Shown here: piece by piece, positions 49,476 to 61,809 of the stretch
Layout: each line of letters begins with the position of its first letter
Position numbering within the stretch: the stretch's first letter is position 1
NCBI GenBank assembly: GCA_963971285.1
Contig: OZ020246.1
Span: forward strand, 16,971,217-17,035,216
Length of the DNA stretch: 64,000 nucleotides
Reading direction: 5' to 3'
From: Astropecten irregularis
Taxonomy: Eukaryota > Echinodermata > Asteroidea > Paxillosida > Astropectinidae
The notes under the pieces: generated by a model
Databases searched by the model: none
What the model was told of the DNA's origin: nothing
The model's input: the letters and a program-made list of their open reading frames with translations, nothing else
Program-made: the position numbers and the translations under genes

Positions 49476-50292
49476 TTTGACTAACTATAAAGGCAGGAAA
49501 TGTTGCATAAGTTACGCAACAAAATGTTGCATACACAAATTGGCTGCTGTTTGGTAGAGAAAAGGAATACTGATTATGGAAAACATCCATATTTTCGTGT
49601 TATTAAACTAACAATGTGCACTGCAGTGTAGGCCTATTTGACCAGCTTGAGTGGCTTTACATGTTATACCATGGCAAAATATTGACAAAGTACAAGGCAG
49701 ACTATCCAATTGTACATGTCTACATACACAATGTGTGTACCTTAGACGTATGCAGTGGATCTATGTTGATCCTACACCAAAGCCTGTGGGAAGATTTCAT
49801 ACAGAAATTGTTTATTTTCTTAAAAAATTGAGGCGTGTAATGCCGTGAGGCGATCGTGGAACAGTGGCAATGAGGCCAGCATGTACGTTTACCTATGATA
49901 CAGTATATATACATGTACATGTATATGAGCTTGACAGGTTCAGTGGTCATCACACTGGTATCTTGAGTCTACCGCCCTCTAGTGGTGATTCATGCAAACT
50001 AGACATTCTATCAGTGTAGAAGTATATATGAGACAGCTGGGCCAGTTTCACGTCAACAGTGCTGCATTCTAATCTGCTTATTATATCACTGACTTGCGCC
50101 CAACTCCCCAACCCTCCCTCCCTCCTCAACTCTGAAGCAAAATGTGAGAGAATCACGTCAGAGGAGTTAGAAAGAAAGCAACGGGCAGACATCGAGGTCT
50201 CTGGGACCCAAAACTTAATCAAAAAAGCCCCCCTGACCAAACACCAGAGTATAAAACCGAGGCGACCCGACCTGGCCAGTAATTTCCAGGCT

Positions 50293-50340
50293 GGGAGGGG
50301 GAGGGGGAAAGGGGGGAGGAGGGAAGAGGGAGGTAAGAGG
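50293..50340 (+). repeat. G-rich purine tract
   Basis: It is made of runs of GGGGGAGGGGG and GGGAGGAGGG type, with G-quadruplex potential. Confidence 0.75.
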
Positions 50341-51124
50341 CGCGACGACCAGAACAAGAAGACTGAGAATCAGTCACGGCAAGGAGTTTTGGTTCTCTTG
50401 CTGATGCCGTACGTGGCCAAGCTAGCTTATTATGGGAACATCACCACCTGTCTAATTGAATCAGACTATTCAAGGAGGATTTGGGAATCCAATTGCGCCA
50501 AGCCACGCTGCCGGAGGGGGAGGGGGTGGGAGGGAGGGGGGCTTCTAATTCAAGACCGCCAGCTTCAAACCCCAGCTCTTATACTCCAACCAACCTATAC
50601 CTGATCCTCAAATATCTTTCTTTATTTCGTTTGTATCATGCACACGATGGTGTGTTTTTATTTTTAACCCACAGAGACATGACAATTGTTTTCCTTTAAC
50701 AAGTTCTTCTTGTAGATCTTCGTCTGTCTCCCAGTGGTGTAATCTTGCAATTAGAGCATAATCCAGATTCTGACTGCATTACCTACACCTCGGCGGGATC
50801 TAGATCACGAGCCAGTGAAAGAAATGCTACTCAATGCCAAGTCAGTGCGCCGTGAACGGATAAACAACCGCAGCGTTTCCTGTCAAACCAAAAATAGATT
50901 CCTCGAAGCAAAACCTCTTTTCCCCACCCACTTACTTTTCAAGGGAAAGTGTCAGAGTTTTTGACAAATCCTAACCTGGATGAGGAAATTGTATATAATT
51001 TAACGTTGTTAGTGAAGAAAAGATAAAAGCACTCGGAAACTGATATGCAAATTAGGCTTGCTCTTCACCGACGTAGAAGAGCACTGCATATTCAGCGTTA
51101 TAGAGTGCACATGAAAAAAATCAT

Positions 51125-51175
51125 GTGCTGGCTCAGGTAGGATTCGAACCCATGACCCACTTGCAAAGGGTTTTC
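51125..51175 (-). repeat. tRNA-like or SINE fragment
   Basis: On the minus strand, a B-box-like GGTTCGAATCC sits in tgggtcatgggttcgaatcc. There is no A box and no cloverleaf-length match, so it is not called a tRNA gene. Confidence 0.3.
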
Positions 51176-51450
51176 AATAACTGGATGGCACACAATCAAA
51201 TAGCAATCACGAACCAGTGATTTCTAAACTACTGTCAGGCAAATCAAAAAAAATAATGAATGCATTTACTGTACATGCATTATTATTGCATTATTACAAA
51301 GCACTAAGGTAAAGGTTGTACGTACAATATTACCAACGGTACCAATGTGGCATTTGAACAAGATTTTGCCCCTTTATCCCCCGTCGGAAATGCACGGTTT
51401 ATCACCGGTTTGCATTTCACACCTTTAGATCTTGCACCTGGCATACCCTG

Positions 51451-51488
51451 GGGCAGGGGAGTTAGGGGTAGGGGGTAGGGGGTGGGGG
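51451..51488 (+). repeat. G-run cluster (possible G-quadruplex)
   Basis: Successive runs read ggggcagggg, ggggtagggggtaggg and ggtggggg. Confidence 0.7.
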
Positions 51489-53684
51489 AACTATGTGGAT
51501 ATGTGAACTGCAACAATACAGGCAAACTGTGCATCAATGGTAAGATACTGAAAGGGTATAGGTGACTGTACACTCAAATTACATGTCTAGTATAATGGTA
51601 GCTGAAGTATTGTAAAGATACATGTACACTACACAATATAGAAATTGTGAGCTCAAATTGCGTGTCAATTTGGCATTCTCAAGATACAGTCATTTGAAAA
51701 CTTCCTTGCAACAAAAATCAGTATAAAAATAAAAGGGAAACTAACTGGAAATTCATTGGACAAAGAAAAGTTGACTGCATTCAAACCTATGTAAAACAAG
51801 TGAAAATGTCATACAAATATTTTCTATGCCTGAAATTCCTAACACGTTATTTCTTTCATGCACCTGTGATCCGTACATGTGTAGATCTTTCATTTATCAT
51901 ACAGTGTATACATAAATCTGGGTTTATATGGTTTTAGCGTTTTGTTTCCTTTTACAGACAAACACTTGCCTGATCTGCAAATAAAATAAATATTTTTGGA
52001 TTTGGAGTACATGTACATGAACTGTACTACTGGACTGTATGTGGTACTTAAAGTGTGGCTCACTAAAATGTGTGGATACTGACACCCCAACAGTTTGAAT
52101 AAATAGGAGATTATGTGGAATCGACAAAAAACTAAATTTTCTGTTCTCGCCTCTTGTCGGCGAATCTCGAAAAGAGAGGTCACGTTTTAATCCCGGAGTG
52201 CGTGTGACGTCATTGTGGGTAGACCCTCCTTGTACTACAGTCTGGTACCACACGTTCGTACACGCCAGAGTAGTGGCCAAAATGCGCTATTGGTGCGTCG
52301 CCATTCCAAGCAAGAAAAGCGCAGAGGCAAGGGTCGCAGTCATGAATGGAGTGTCTACCAAAATTGTATGTCACCCCTGGTCATTGCATATATTATGATG
52401 ACATCACACTTTCGGGTTGTATTTTACCAGCCGCGCGTAATTTAAAAACTCTTTTGGAGAATTTTTTTCTCTTTTGTATGGTACCCATAAAAGCAGATTT
52501 GCAGACACATTTCAGACTGAGTTTCATAGCAACCGAGGCAGTGAGTTTTAACAAATTTTCTTCATGATTAGAGGCCCTCTTTAAGCACATACATGTACAT
52601 GTACATGGGGCCAACCATTGACTGCTTTGAACATAGCCGCTACTCATGTTACAAGTAATACCCATAATCCATACAAACATGTGGCCAAGCATGTTTAATT
52701 CCTAAAATGGAGATTGAATGACAACATAATGGTCCTGGGAATAATAGCTCCGAGTCAAATGGAGAAAAAAATTGAGAAAAAAATTAGCAACCTGAAATAC
52801 AAATGTGGAGGATTTAATGATGTTGAGATTAAAACCAACAGTAACCGCTGTTTGAACTTTTCCTCCAATATCCTCCATCAGCATATATGTACACTGTACA
52901 AGGATATTGGAGAAAACTGCTTGAATGTCTCTATTCTTCATTCCCCCCTCCCCTACCCCTCCCCTCCCCACCCCCTCAAAACCACAATCAACTGATCAAA
53001 CACTACATAGAACCTTCTAATATCCGTCCGCGATTAAATTACCACAGACATTACAAGTTGCATACATGTACATGTGTAACTATCTGGCAAAATGTATGTG
53101 TGCACACTGAGAAATCTTAATAAGGACGCAATTATTAATGGGTTTGCAGAGAGGAGGGGGGGACGTTCTTATCACAGAAAAAAAAACCAAGAAAATGAAA
53201 AGAAGCAATTTGTCGAACTTTGATGAGCTACGCAAGTGAATACATGATGGTTGGTGATTGGGATGGTTGCTCGTCGGGTTACATTAATGCGTGACATAGT
53301 TCTTAAATAGACTGTCCTACATGTAAATGTCGGACAATTCATTATTAAGTCCTGACCTACTTCGTCTGGGACACGTTTGTTTAACAGCAGACAACATGAA
53401 CAAATTGCTTTTTTCAAGCTTGATTATAAAATCGCACCTCGGAACCATGTACCGAGGCTAAAATGTGCACATGGGGATAGCGGTTCTTGTGACTGTGTAC
53501 ACTGTTCTTCACCAGCTACAGGTGAATCGCACGGGTCCCTGTTGAATCAAACGCCTCATAAGAAAGACGTCAGCCATGCATGTTAAATGCACGGCGTACG
53601 TCAGAAGGGAAAATGGATTGTTTGCATCTACCGCCTCCCTAAGAGGCCCTGTCTCCTCCTTTTTTTTTCTTTTTTAGAAATTAC

Positions 53685-53866
53685 CTGGTGTTTCAAGATG
53701 TCCAGCAGGGGTTCGCTCTTGTCCTGCGTGATGGAGCGACGTAATCTCCTGGACTTGTCAAAATCTCGCACTGACTGATTGAGGGCCTGAAGCTGCTTCA
53801 TCTCCACACTGCCACCAGACGAGGGCAAGAACAGCTCCCTGGGGCTGACGTGCCTGGCTGTTGTCC
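53685..53866 (-). CDS. Thymosin/WH2-repeat protein, internal exon with first actin-binding motif
   Basis: On the minus strand the acceptor is tcttccccccctgggtag and the donor is CAG|gtaatttct. The exon begins with two bases of a split codon (GG), then has 60 open codons and ends in phase 0, matching the start of the terminal exon at 39501. The peptide contains RHVSPRELFLPSSGG, a helical MKQLQALNQSVRDFDKS, then RRLRRSITQDKSEPLL. FDKS-(R)RLRRS-ITQDKSEPL aligns with the beta-thymosin core FDKS-K-LKKT-ETQEKNPL with one extra residue. The LLDILKHQ that follows resembles the amphipathic helix preceding a WH2 LKKV motif, so exon 1 helix plus exon 2 KLRHV may form one WH2 unit. The longer open frame around it extends into intron. 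The start of the protein is upstream and unidentified. Confidence 0.72.
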
Positions 53867-54316
53867 CTACCCAGGGGGGGAAGAAAGGAGAGATCAGAGA
53901 CAGGAATGATGATTGAGACTTGAGAGGAAAGAAATAAAAAACTTGAAGGATGTTTTTGGGGGTGGGGGAATCAATAATGTATATTATCGGCAAGGTGTTT
54001 GCAGATTGGGTAGGTTGATCTGAGCAAATCATACCCCGACGGCAGGGCCATCGACCCCTCTCCCTCCCCCTACCCCCAGTCCCCAAGATGCTCACACACA
54101 CATTTACAGAAAAATTGACACCTGCCGACAAAATAATCAAGTGGTATAGGCTACAGACGGAATGGACAATGGAGTTGCAATACATGCTGATACGTGCCGT
54201 AACAATCGGTGAAACCGTTTGGTCGGTCCCTACAGGTAACACTAGGTAAGAGGGGGAGGGGGGGGGGAGAGAAAACATAGGGCCTCTCAGGGTTTGATCC
54301 TGTTTCACTCCGAGAT

Positions 54317-54660
54317 TTTGGTATTTTCATACTTTGGTTTTTGTCAAGGAAATTCAGATTCATGGGCAAAAATATCAAGAAAGATACAGTAACAGTCATC
54401 TGTGAAATTTCCAGTCCCATTCTGTGCCCACTTTTTGAGAAAACAGCGAAAAGCGCCCACAGTATTTGTAAATCTTTTCAAAGGATTTGTGATCTTCCGA
54501 AGATCAATATTGTTTTTGGTCAATTGGTTTTACTCTTTTCTGGATGAATACAGCATTTCAGGCAGACAAATGTTAACGGTATGGTTTTACTATCACAATC
54601 TTTATACTCTGTGAGTTATGGGTAAATCTGTTTTGGTATGGTACCAAAGTATGATAGTAA
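54317..54660 (+). mobile_element. MITE A, copy 12
   Basis: It runs from ttggtattttcatactttgg to accaaagtatgatagtaa. The dyad is gatcttccgaagatc. Confidence 0.8.
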
Positions 54661-56410
54661 GTCTTTTCAATCCAACAGTCAGGAAGATGGCTGATGCCTG
54701 AAAGGACAAGAAGTGTAAAATAATATTTGAAGTTTTCTATGGTTGAGACTGGAGACTACTCTTCCTATAAAAGTACTTCACATAGCGTGTCTGCAAACCT
54801 CACTGGGGACAAGCAGAATAACAGGAGTACATGTAAGCATTGATGTCAGTACATGTCATAATGCTAGTCTACTTCATGCACTTCTGACTCACTCCAAACA
54901 TTTCTTTCTTTTTTTCGTTAAGTATGTTACAATGTTCCGGGTTCGATTTTCATATTCCCCTTGGGCAAATCCTAGCACACATGTAGGCCCTACATGTAGG
55001 CTTTTGAGCTTCAAATATGTATTCTTGAAGCATCTTGCAAGCTACGTGTTCATCTTGACGTCAATAATCTCTAAAGTCCTCCCAATTGCCCTCCAACTGG
55101 CTCAAGTGGCTGTAGTCACTCCATATCTGCGACACTAACATCACGGTCAATTATTCAACAATTTTATCGCAGAGTACGTACACAGTACACACTCTGCGAT
55201 TGTTCACAGGATAAAAATGTCTGAAGAGTGTCGTTTGCCTATCCGTGAGGATGGGTTCGGGTTGTGACAGCTGCCAATCAAATTGGCAAGGGGGAGGTGG
55301 AAGGAGAGCGATGTCGAGGATGGATTGTCGATGATGAGCTGCTGCTCTTGACTGGGCAATGATCTGTCGGAGAGATGGAGGTCAGGCCTCTTGCTGGGAG
55401 GCACTGACTGACTGTCCTCCCCCCTAACGACACACACTCTGAACCATTGCTTGACCTTTATACCATCCGGCCTCGGTCAACACCCCTTCCCCCTCTCTAC
55501 CCTCCGTCCTCTTCCAATCAATTCATCCCTCGAGCCTTCTCCTCCACTCCAAAGTTTTCTTACCTTCATCCTCCCAACCACTGTCTTAAAACATAACGCC
55601 CACTCAAAAAAAAAAAAAGCAAAATAAAAACCAAACCTGACAGGCCCCAAGAGAAGCCAGATCGATAGTCTAGCAGATCGCAAGAGATGTCACGGCGTTA
55701 ATGTGCAATTAAAGGTCGCTGAACACCACACGAGCCTCTCAGAAATGACCGGTGAGAGGATGTGATTTGAACCTACCCCGTCCTATTCCCCCCTGAGGCA
55801 CAGTTTACTCAGCGAGAAGCGGTGGCGCATATCGCTAAACACCACTGTTTGCAGAAGACTTCTAGAAGACAGACCTTTTTATTTTTACAAAAGCTTACGC
55901 CTTCATAACACAACATCAGTGTCAATCTTGACGAGACTAGGACAGAATGAAAGGTGAAATGCGGAAGAGGTGACGGAGATTGGGCCAGGAGAGCGAACCA
56001 CTTAACATCCATACGGTTTTAGCGCTAAGCTACTGTGACAGGCTTCAAAATTAACAAAGATATAATATCCCTGGACAATGGCACAAAAACCTTCAAGGAT
56101 GGCCTGGTGATGCTGCAAAGTGGCTATAGGAGTGCCTTCGCCGAGGGTCCAAGTCAGTTAAGGTCCGCAGTGGCCAAAATATGAGAACCTCAACATCTCC
56201 AGGGATGTGAGTGGCCACACAACACCAAGCAAAAAGATGAAATTCAAAAGTTCCTACACAGAGCAGGTGTACACGAACTGAGCTGAAATTCCGAGTTAAA
56301 ATCCAAACCAAAAAATATTAAATCAGATTCAAATCTTAAGTCTCATGCCCCTACATCTTAAAAAAATCATTAAGTACCTTCGAAATGTCATACTATTTAA
56401 GCATTCCCTG

Positions 56411-56786
56411 TTAAAGGTATAATTCATGATTGGTAAAGGTCACAGAACAGCACTCACACTTTGTCTAATCCAACATGTATATGAACAAAATTAATCATAA
56501 ACCTGTGAAAATTTGACCTCAATTGGACATCTGAGTCCCGAGAAAACAGGGAAAAACCGACTCATTTTTTTCTTACATAAAGAACATAAAGAATGGTTTT
56601 GAGCTTACCCCAAGATCAAAACTGTTTTTGGTCTTTGTTTTACTCATTTCTGAATAAATACCATTTTAGGCAGAAATATTTTAACGGTATGTTTCTACCA
56701 GCGCCATCTTCATACCCTGAAAGTTGTACGTAAATCTGTGAACGTTTCTGTTTGGGAACATTACCAATCCTGTAATGTACCTTAAA
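56411..56786 (+). mobile_element. MITE B, copy 4
   Basis: It runs from ttaaaggtataattcatgat to accaatcctgtaatgtacct. Confidence 0.8.
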
Positions 56787-58291
56787 AAGAAATCTGAATT
56801 TGTAATACATGTACATTGATCCATAAAACATTGATTTCATGTCAAACTGACAAGACCAACTTTGTGAGTTGGGCTTTCAAGGTTTGTAGGAGACAGGCAC
56901 ATTGACCCAATTATAGGTCAAGTATGCAAAAGTGCGTCTCTACTTGGCAAAATGGACAAAAGAATTGCCTTAAATTCAAGAATGTATTCTACAGTCTACT
57001 GTCTACACTTTTTGTGTTGTTTAGCACGAGCCAAACGTTAGTCCCTTTTCTTTTTTTTCTTTTTTTTTTATATAAATCCCTACCTTACATCAAACTTGTG
57101 GGTTTCATCAGGGGTTTATGTATGCTTTAGGGGATGTACCATCACATTTCAGGCCATAAATCCCATCAAATTTTATTGATTATTCTATTCAAATCAATTT
57201 TCAAAGTAAGTATGCCAGTCGAAATGCATGGTACAGCACCAAAATTTCAGGGAAACTAAAAATGAAAAGAAAAGAAATACAGTGGAATGCCACTATATCA
57301 AACATTTGGCTACACCGAACATCATCCTTGGCTCCCAATTTTTGTGTACAACACATATCCAATATGTCCAATCAGTATAACAAATGACCATTATAACAGA
57401 CAATATCTGTGCATCCCGCCATGTTCGTTTAGGCCTATAGCAGCGTTCCACTGTAATTGAAAAGTCCAGCAAACTTTCTTCGGTTGTAGTTTGACATTTT
57501 TTTCTTAGCTATCTTTGCTGATGGAAAACTAACTTCTAAAAAAAAGGTTTTGTAAGGTATCGGTAAGCATTTTTTTACTTCCAAGAACTACGCAGGCTTT
57601 TTAAGAAGCCTGGATTTAATCAACATCCTTTACCCAGTAATGGTGATCTGGCAAAACCATTTTCATTTGGGAAAAACAGATTTACAAGTACGAGAAGAAA
57701 AGCCATTCGGCCCAAGGAGAGCTTTCCCCAAAAGTCCGTATTGGCAATTTCAATTACTCACGGCCGACTGAGCCGGCCTTGCAGCCAGCCCTGTGCTCAA
57801 CAAGAGATCACAGACTGTTAAAAGAGAGATGAGAAGTTTGGCTTCTCCTCTGACAGCTTGGCGATGGGGGGCAAGATCAGTGTGTGATAAGGGGTTTTGC
57901 TGTTCCCCCTGACCCATGCACCATTTTCACAGATCAAAGAAGTCTTTTACTCTAGATCAATCTGTCTGGAGTTGAAAAGCAGTGGAAACGTGACTGCATT
58001 GAAAAGGGAGGCAAGGTTGTATGGAGTGGAGGAGGGGTGTAGAGCAAATATATCCATCGGCTTCTTTCACGGCCTCGAACAGAAATGTTTTAACACGGCC
58101 ATTCCGGCTCTGCCCTTTTAACATACTGATTGCGCCACGAAACTGGAAAAAAAGCCTTTTCAATGATGTATGCGCAGCGCAGTCTCTGTGAAAACACTCC
58201 CCGGGGCAAAATAGCACACCTTAGCGACACTCAACTTGTTTTGAAATTTGAACATCGCCCCAGTCATTTGGCCACCGAATGCGCGTAACTC

Positions 58292-58637
58292 TTAAAGGTA
58301 TACATGTAATACATGATTGGTAAAGATCATTGAACAACACTAACACTATGAAATGATAAGCCTGTGAAAATTTGAACTCAATCGGACATATGAGTCGCGA
58401 GAAAATAGCAAAAACCACACTCAATTTTTCTTATAAAACATGAAGAATGGTTTTGATCTTACCCCGAGATCAAAACTTTGTGTGGTCTTTGTTTGACTAA
58501 TTTCTGGATAGATACACCATTTCAAGCAGAAATATTTCAACGGTGTGTTTCTATAAGCACCATCTTCATACCCTGTATAAAAGTTACACGTAAATTGTCT
58601 GTTTGGGTATGTTACCAATCCTGTACTGTACCTTTAA
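58292..58637 (+). mobile_element. MITE B, copy 5
   Basis: It runs from ttaaaggtatacatgtaata to tcctgtactgtacctttaa. Confidence 0.8.
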
Positions 58638-59580
58638 TCAATAAAATAACAGTTCACTCCAATCTCCACCCCCTGTGTACCCTCCTCCCACCCACCCCAC
58701 TAAAACAAAATCTCAACAAGCCCGCTAGCATTATTTCTCTGAAATCTCTCTTTTATCAGTCCCTTCGGTCGGTGGAAAATTTCCAATACACCACCCCTCT
58801 GGCTGATATTCAGATGTTTAATTTCTGGATGTGATCTGATTTCGCTGTGACATAGGAAGGAGACAAGGGCATCGTCATCTGTGATCTGGCGTGCCACGCT
58901 GACATTGCAGCATCTTTTTATCAAGACCCAGATAGATCAGAGAACTTTGGCAAGGTCGACATCTTCAGAAAGTTCATGCCCACGTGTATTCATACATTGG
59001 TCCTTACATCCGTACATATTACTGCACTTTCCCTGCCAGATATTGAAAATTAAAGCACAAGTGCAGGAAATAAACCCCTAGGGATAAACTGAAAGTTGCG
59101 TCATTTTAGGGTGGACAGAGAAACTGACTGAAGCAGCATTCGAACCAGCACCCAAAATGTTTCCTATTTTTGTGCTTTTACAAGTAAACGATCACTGCTA
59201 TTGTACAATTTGAGATATAAAGTAGTAACATAGAGAGGTAGTGAGACAGCAGGTTTTACTATACCTCATAAATATTCATGGCCTACAGCCGAATCTCAAT
59301 TGGTCAATTCAATATCACGTGCCATATACAGTATTTATACAATACAGTATTTGCTGATCACCATCGAGTAGGCTGGGGAATCTCCGAAGGAACTGTTACA
59401 CATGTAACATCTCACTGCGCATAGAAAACATCTCACAGCGCATCATCATTTTTGCAGAGCGTGAGTGTGAAGTTCGCCCTACAAGAAGTTCATGAAAACA
59501 AACGTTTTGCTGCACTTCTCAACGAAATTGTGGAAGTTGGTGTTGGAAGTTGACAAATTAATTCCCTCGGCTCCCTCGAT

Positions 59581-61000
59581 CAGAGCCATCTGTGATTCCT
59601 GAGAGGAACTCAGCAGACCTTTATAACAAGACTAGAATCACAGGGATTGCTGAGAGGAACTAAGCACATCTCAAGAAGACCAGAGCCATCTGTGATTCCT
59701 GAGAGGAACTCAGCAGACCTTAACCAGACTTGAATCACAGGGATTGCTGAGAGGAACTAAGCACATCTCAAGAAGACCAGAGCCATCTGTGATTCCTGAG
59801 AGGAACTCAGCAGACCTTTATAACAAGACTAGAATCTTGGAGATTGCTGAGAGGAACTAAGCACATCTCAAGAAGACCAGAGCCATCTGTGATTCCTGAG
59901 AGGAACTCAGCAGACCTTAATAACAAGACTTGAATCACAGGGATTGCTGAGAGGAACTAAGCACATCTCAAGAAGACCAGAGCCATCTGTGATTCCTGAG
60001 AGGAACTCAGCAGACCTTAATAACAAGACTTGAATCACAGGGATTGCTGAGAGGAACTAAGCACATCTCAAGAAGACCAGAGCCATCTGTGATTCCTGAG
60101 AGGAACTCAGCAGACCTTAATAACAAGACTTGAATCACAGGGATTGCTGAGAGGACCTACATGTAAGCACATCTCAAGAAGACCAGAGCCATCTGTGATT
60201 CCTGAGAGGAACTCAGCAGACCTTTATAACAAGACTAGAATCACAGGGATTGCTGAGAGGAACTAAGCACATCTCAAGAAGACCAGAGCCATCTGTGATT
60301 CCTGAGAGGAACTCAGCAGACCTTAACCAGACTTGAATCACAGGGATTGCTGAGAGGAACTAAGCACATCTCAAGAAGACCAGAGCCATCTGTGATTCCT
60401 GAGAGGAACTCAGCAGACCTTTATAACAAGACTAGAATCTTGGAGATTGCTGAGAGGAACTAAGCACATCTCAAGAAGACCAGAGCCATCTGTGATTCCT
60501 GAGAGGAACTCAGCAGACCTTAATAACAAGACTTGAATCACAGGGATTGCTGAGAGGAACTAAGCACATCTCAAGAAGACCAGAGCCATCTGTGATTCCT
60601 GAGAGGAACTCAGCAGACCTTAATAACAAGACTTGAATCACAGGGATTGCTGAGAGGAACTAAGCACATCTCAAGAAGACCAGAGCCATCTGTGATTCCT
60701 GAGAGGAACTCAGCAGACCTTAATAACAAGACTTGAATCACAGGGATTGCTGAGAGGACCTACATGTAAGCACATCTCAAGAAGACCAGAGCCATCTGTG
60801 ATTCCCGAGAGGAACTCAGCAAACCTTAACAAGACTTGAATCACAGGGATTGCTGAGAGGAACTAAGCACATCTCAAGAAGACCAGAGCCATCTGTGATT
60901 CCTGAGAGACTCAACAGACCTTGACTCGAATCACAGGGATTGCTGAGAGGAGCTAAGCACATCTCAAGAACACCAGAGCCAACCAAAACAACACCAGAAC
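59581..61000 (+). repeat. Satellite with higher-order structure (about 100-bp monomer, 603-bp six-monomer unit)
   Basis: Monomers start at 59581, 59681, 59778, 59878, 59978, 60078, 60184, 60284, 60381, 60481, 60581, 60681, 60787, 60884 and 60974, each opening cagagccatctgtgattcc (the last only partial). Monomer lengths 100, 97, 100, 100, 100 and 106 occur twice in the same order, giving two 603-bp blocks. Each monomer is itself two diverged halves (ctgagaggaactcagcagac and ctgagaggaactaagcacat) and has an inverted pair CTGTGATTC / GAATCACAG. The last monomers are diverged and shortened. All frames are broken by stops or length changes. Confidence 0.95.
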
Positions 61001-61046
61001 ACAGCAGACTTCCACAGAAGAAGCACCAGACAGATCTCAACTTCAA

Positions 61047-61058
61047 AAAAAAAAAATG
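61047..61058 (+). repeat. A-run after the satellite
   Basis: An A12 run follows about 75 bases of non-repeated sequence after the last monomer. Confidence 0.7.
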
Positions 61059-61554
61059 TAGACCATAACACCAGAGCTTCCTGAAGAAAACCTCACGTGA
61101 GTCACGTACCCTCTGAGAACCAGGCCAGAGAAGAAAAAAAAACAAGGATTTGTGAGATGGAGGAAACCAAACAAGTCCAAACATGACCGTGAACAGGAGA
61201 AGTGACGGGCCGCGGTAAAACATGTATTACATGCCCCGTCTCCGTGCCAATTGCCGATCATTCTAGCCCTAATCCTCAAAGCCTATCATTTAATACGCAC
61301 ACCATTTCCACGTACCTCTGTTGGTGCTTGTATCGAGTTTCTACAAGATGCACAAGAGAGGCAATGCCGGGCAAGACGGAGAGGATGGGAGTCATTCTAT
61401 CTCCTGATTAACCTTGCTGGGCCCCAACGGGCAAATGTTCCTCTCTAAACTCTGCCCATGATGAGCAAATATACAGTTTCACAAATCCCATCAACGTGAG
61501 GAAATGAAGATAAAAAAGCACCTGAGGGGGAAGATACAAAAAAAACCTTCGGAG

Positions 61555-61567
61555 CCCCCCCCCCCCC
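61555..61567 (+). repeat. C13 homopolymer
   Basis: This is an uninterrupted C-run followed by tcccc. Confidence 0.9.
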
Positions 61568-61665
61568 TCCCCAAACAAAAACGAACATCTTCCTCGAAAA
61601 ACAGCAAATAAATCTTCTGTCAACATTCTAAATTTCTTGTGGTGCCTTCCGTCTGTGACATTATA

Positions 61666-61809
61666 ATGGGAGACTTTTGAGAACCGGTCTTCAATTAAAC
61701 AGCGCACGTGCACGCAATTTTGAGCATGCGCGCGTTGTTTTGCGCGCCTGCGTTGTTCTGAGTGCGCGTGCGCTTTAGACTTGAAGACCGGTTCTCAAAA
61801 GTCTCCCAT
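61666..61809. mobile_element. I hairpin MITE
   Basis: Perfect TIRs of about 29 bp begin ATGGGAGACTTTTGAGAACC. The 85-bp interior is GC-rich and consists of gcgcgtgcgc-type alternating purine-pyrimidine sequence. No coding capacity is visible. Confidence 0.85.

Larger units (their letters stand above)
39502..53684 (-). other. Intron of the thymosin/WH2 gene (14.2 kb)
   Basis: It is bounded on the minus strand by gtaatttct and tctgcag. It contains G, C, F, MITE A and D elements, a LINE fragment and GC-rich unique blocks, listed separately. The stretches 46500-47900 and 50040-50600 are less AT-rich and apparently unique, and could contain conserved regulatory elements. The stretches 39510-40140, 41390-42950, 43100-44480, 44870-45590, 47900-48520, 49480-50040, 50600-51120 and 51500-53680 show no coding signal I trust. 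Confidence 0.6.

Noticed and set aside
50059..50604. 181-codon plus-strand open frame, with a 135-codon frame on the opposite strand
   Set aside because: Openness follows the purine-rich composition (GGGGGAGGG runs give Gly/Arg/Glu). No domain is visible and the opposite strand is equally open.
55204..55437. Possible extra exon of the WH2 gene (acceptor-like ctctccgacag on the minus strand)
   Set aside because: No credible donor downstream in phase. The peptide is low-information Ser/Leu-rich sequence.
59581..61000. Regular repeat spacing like a CRISPR array
   Set aside because: The repeated unit is the whole 100 bp with no unique spacers, and the genome is animal.
60816..61223. 135-codon minus-strand open frame over the satellite end
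   Set aside because: It simply reads through two satellite monomers in antisense plus flanking DNA. Repeat phase changes break it elsewhere and it has no domain.
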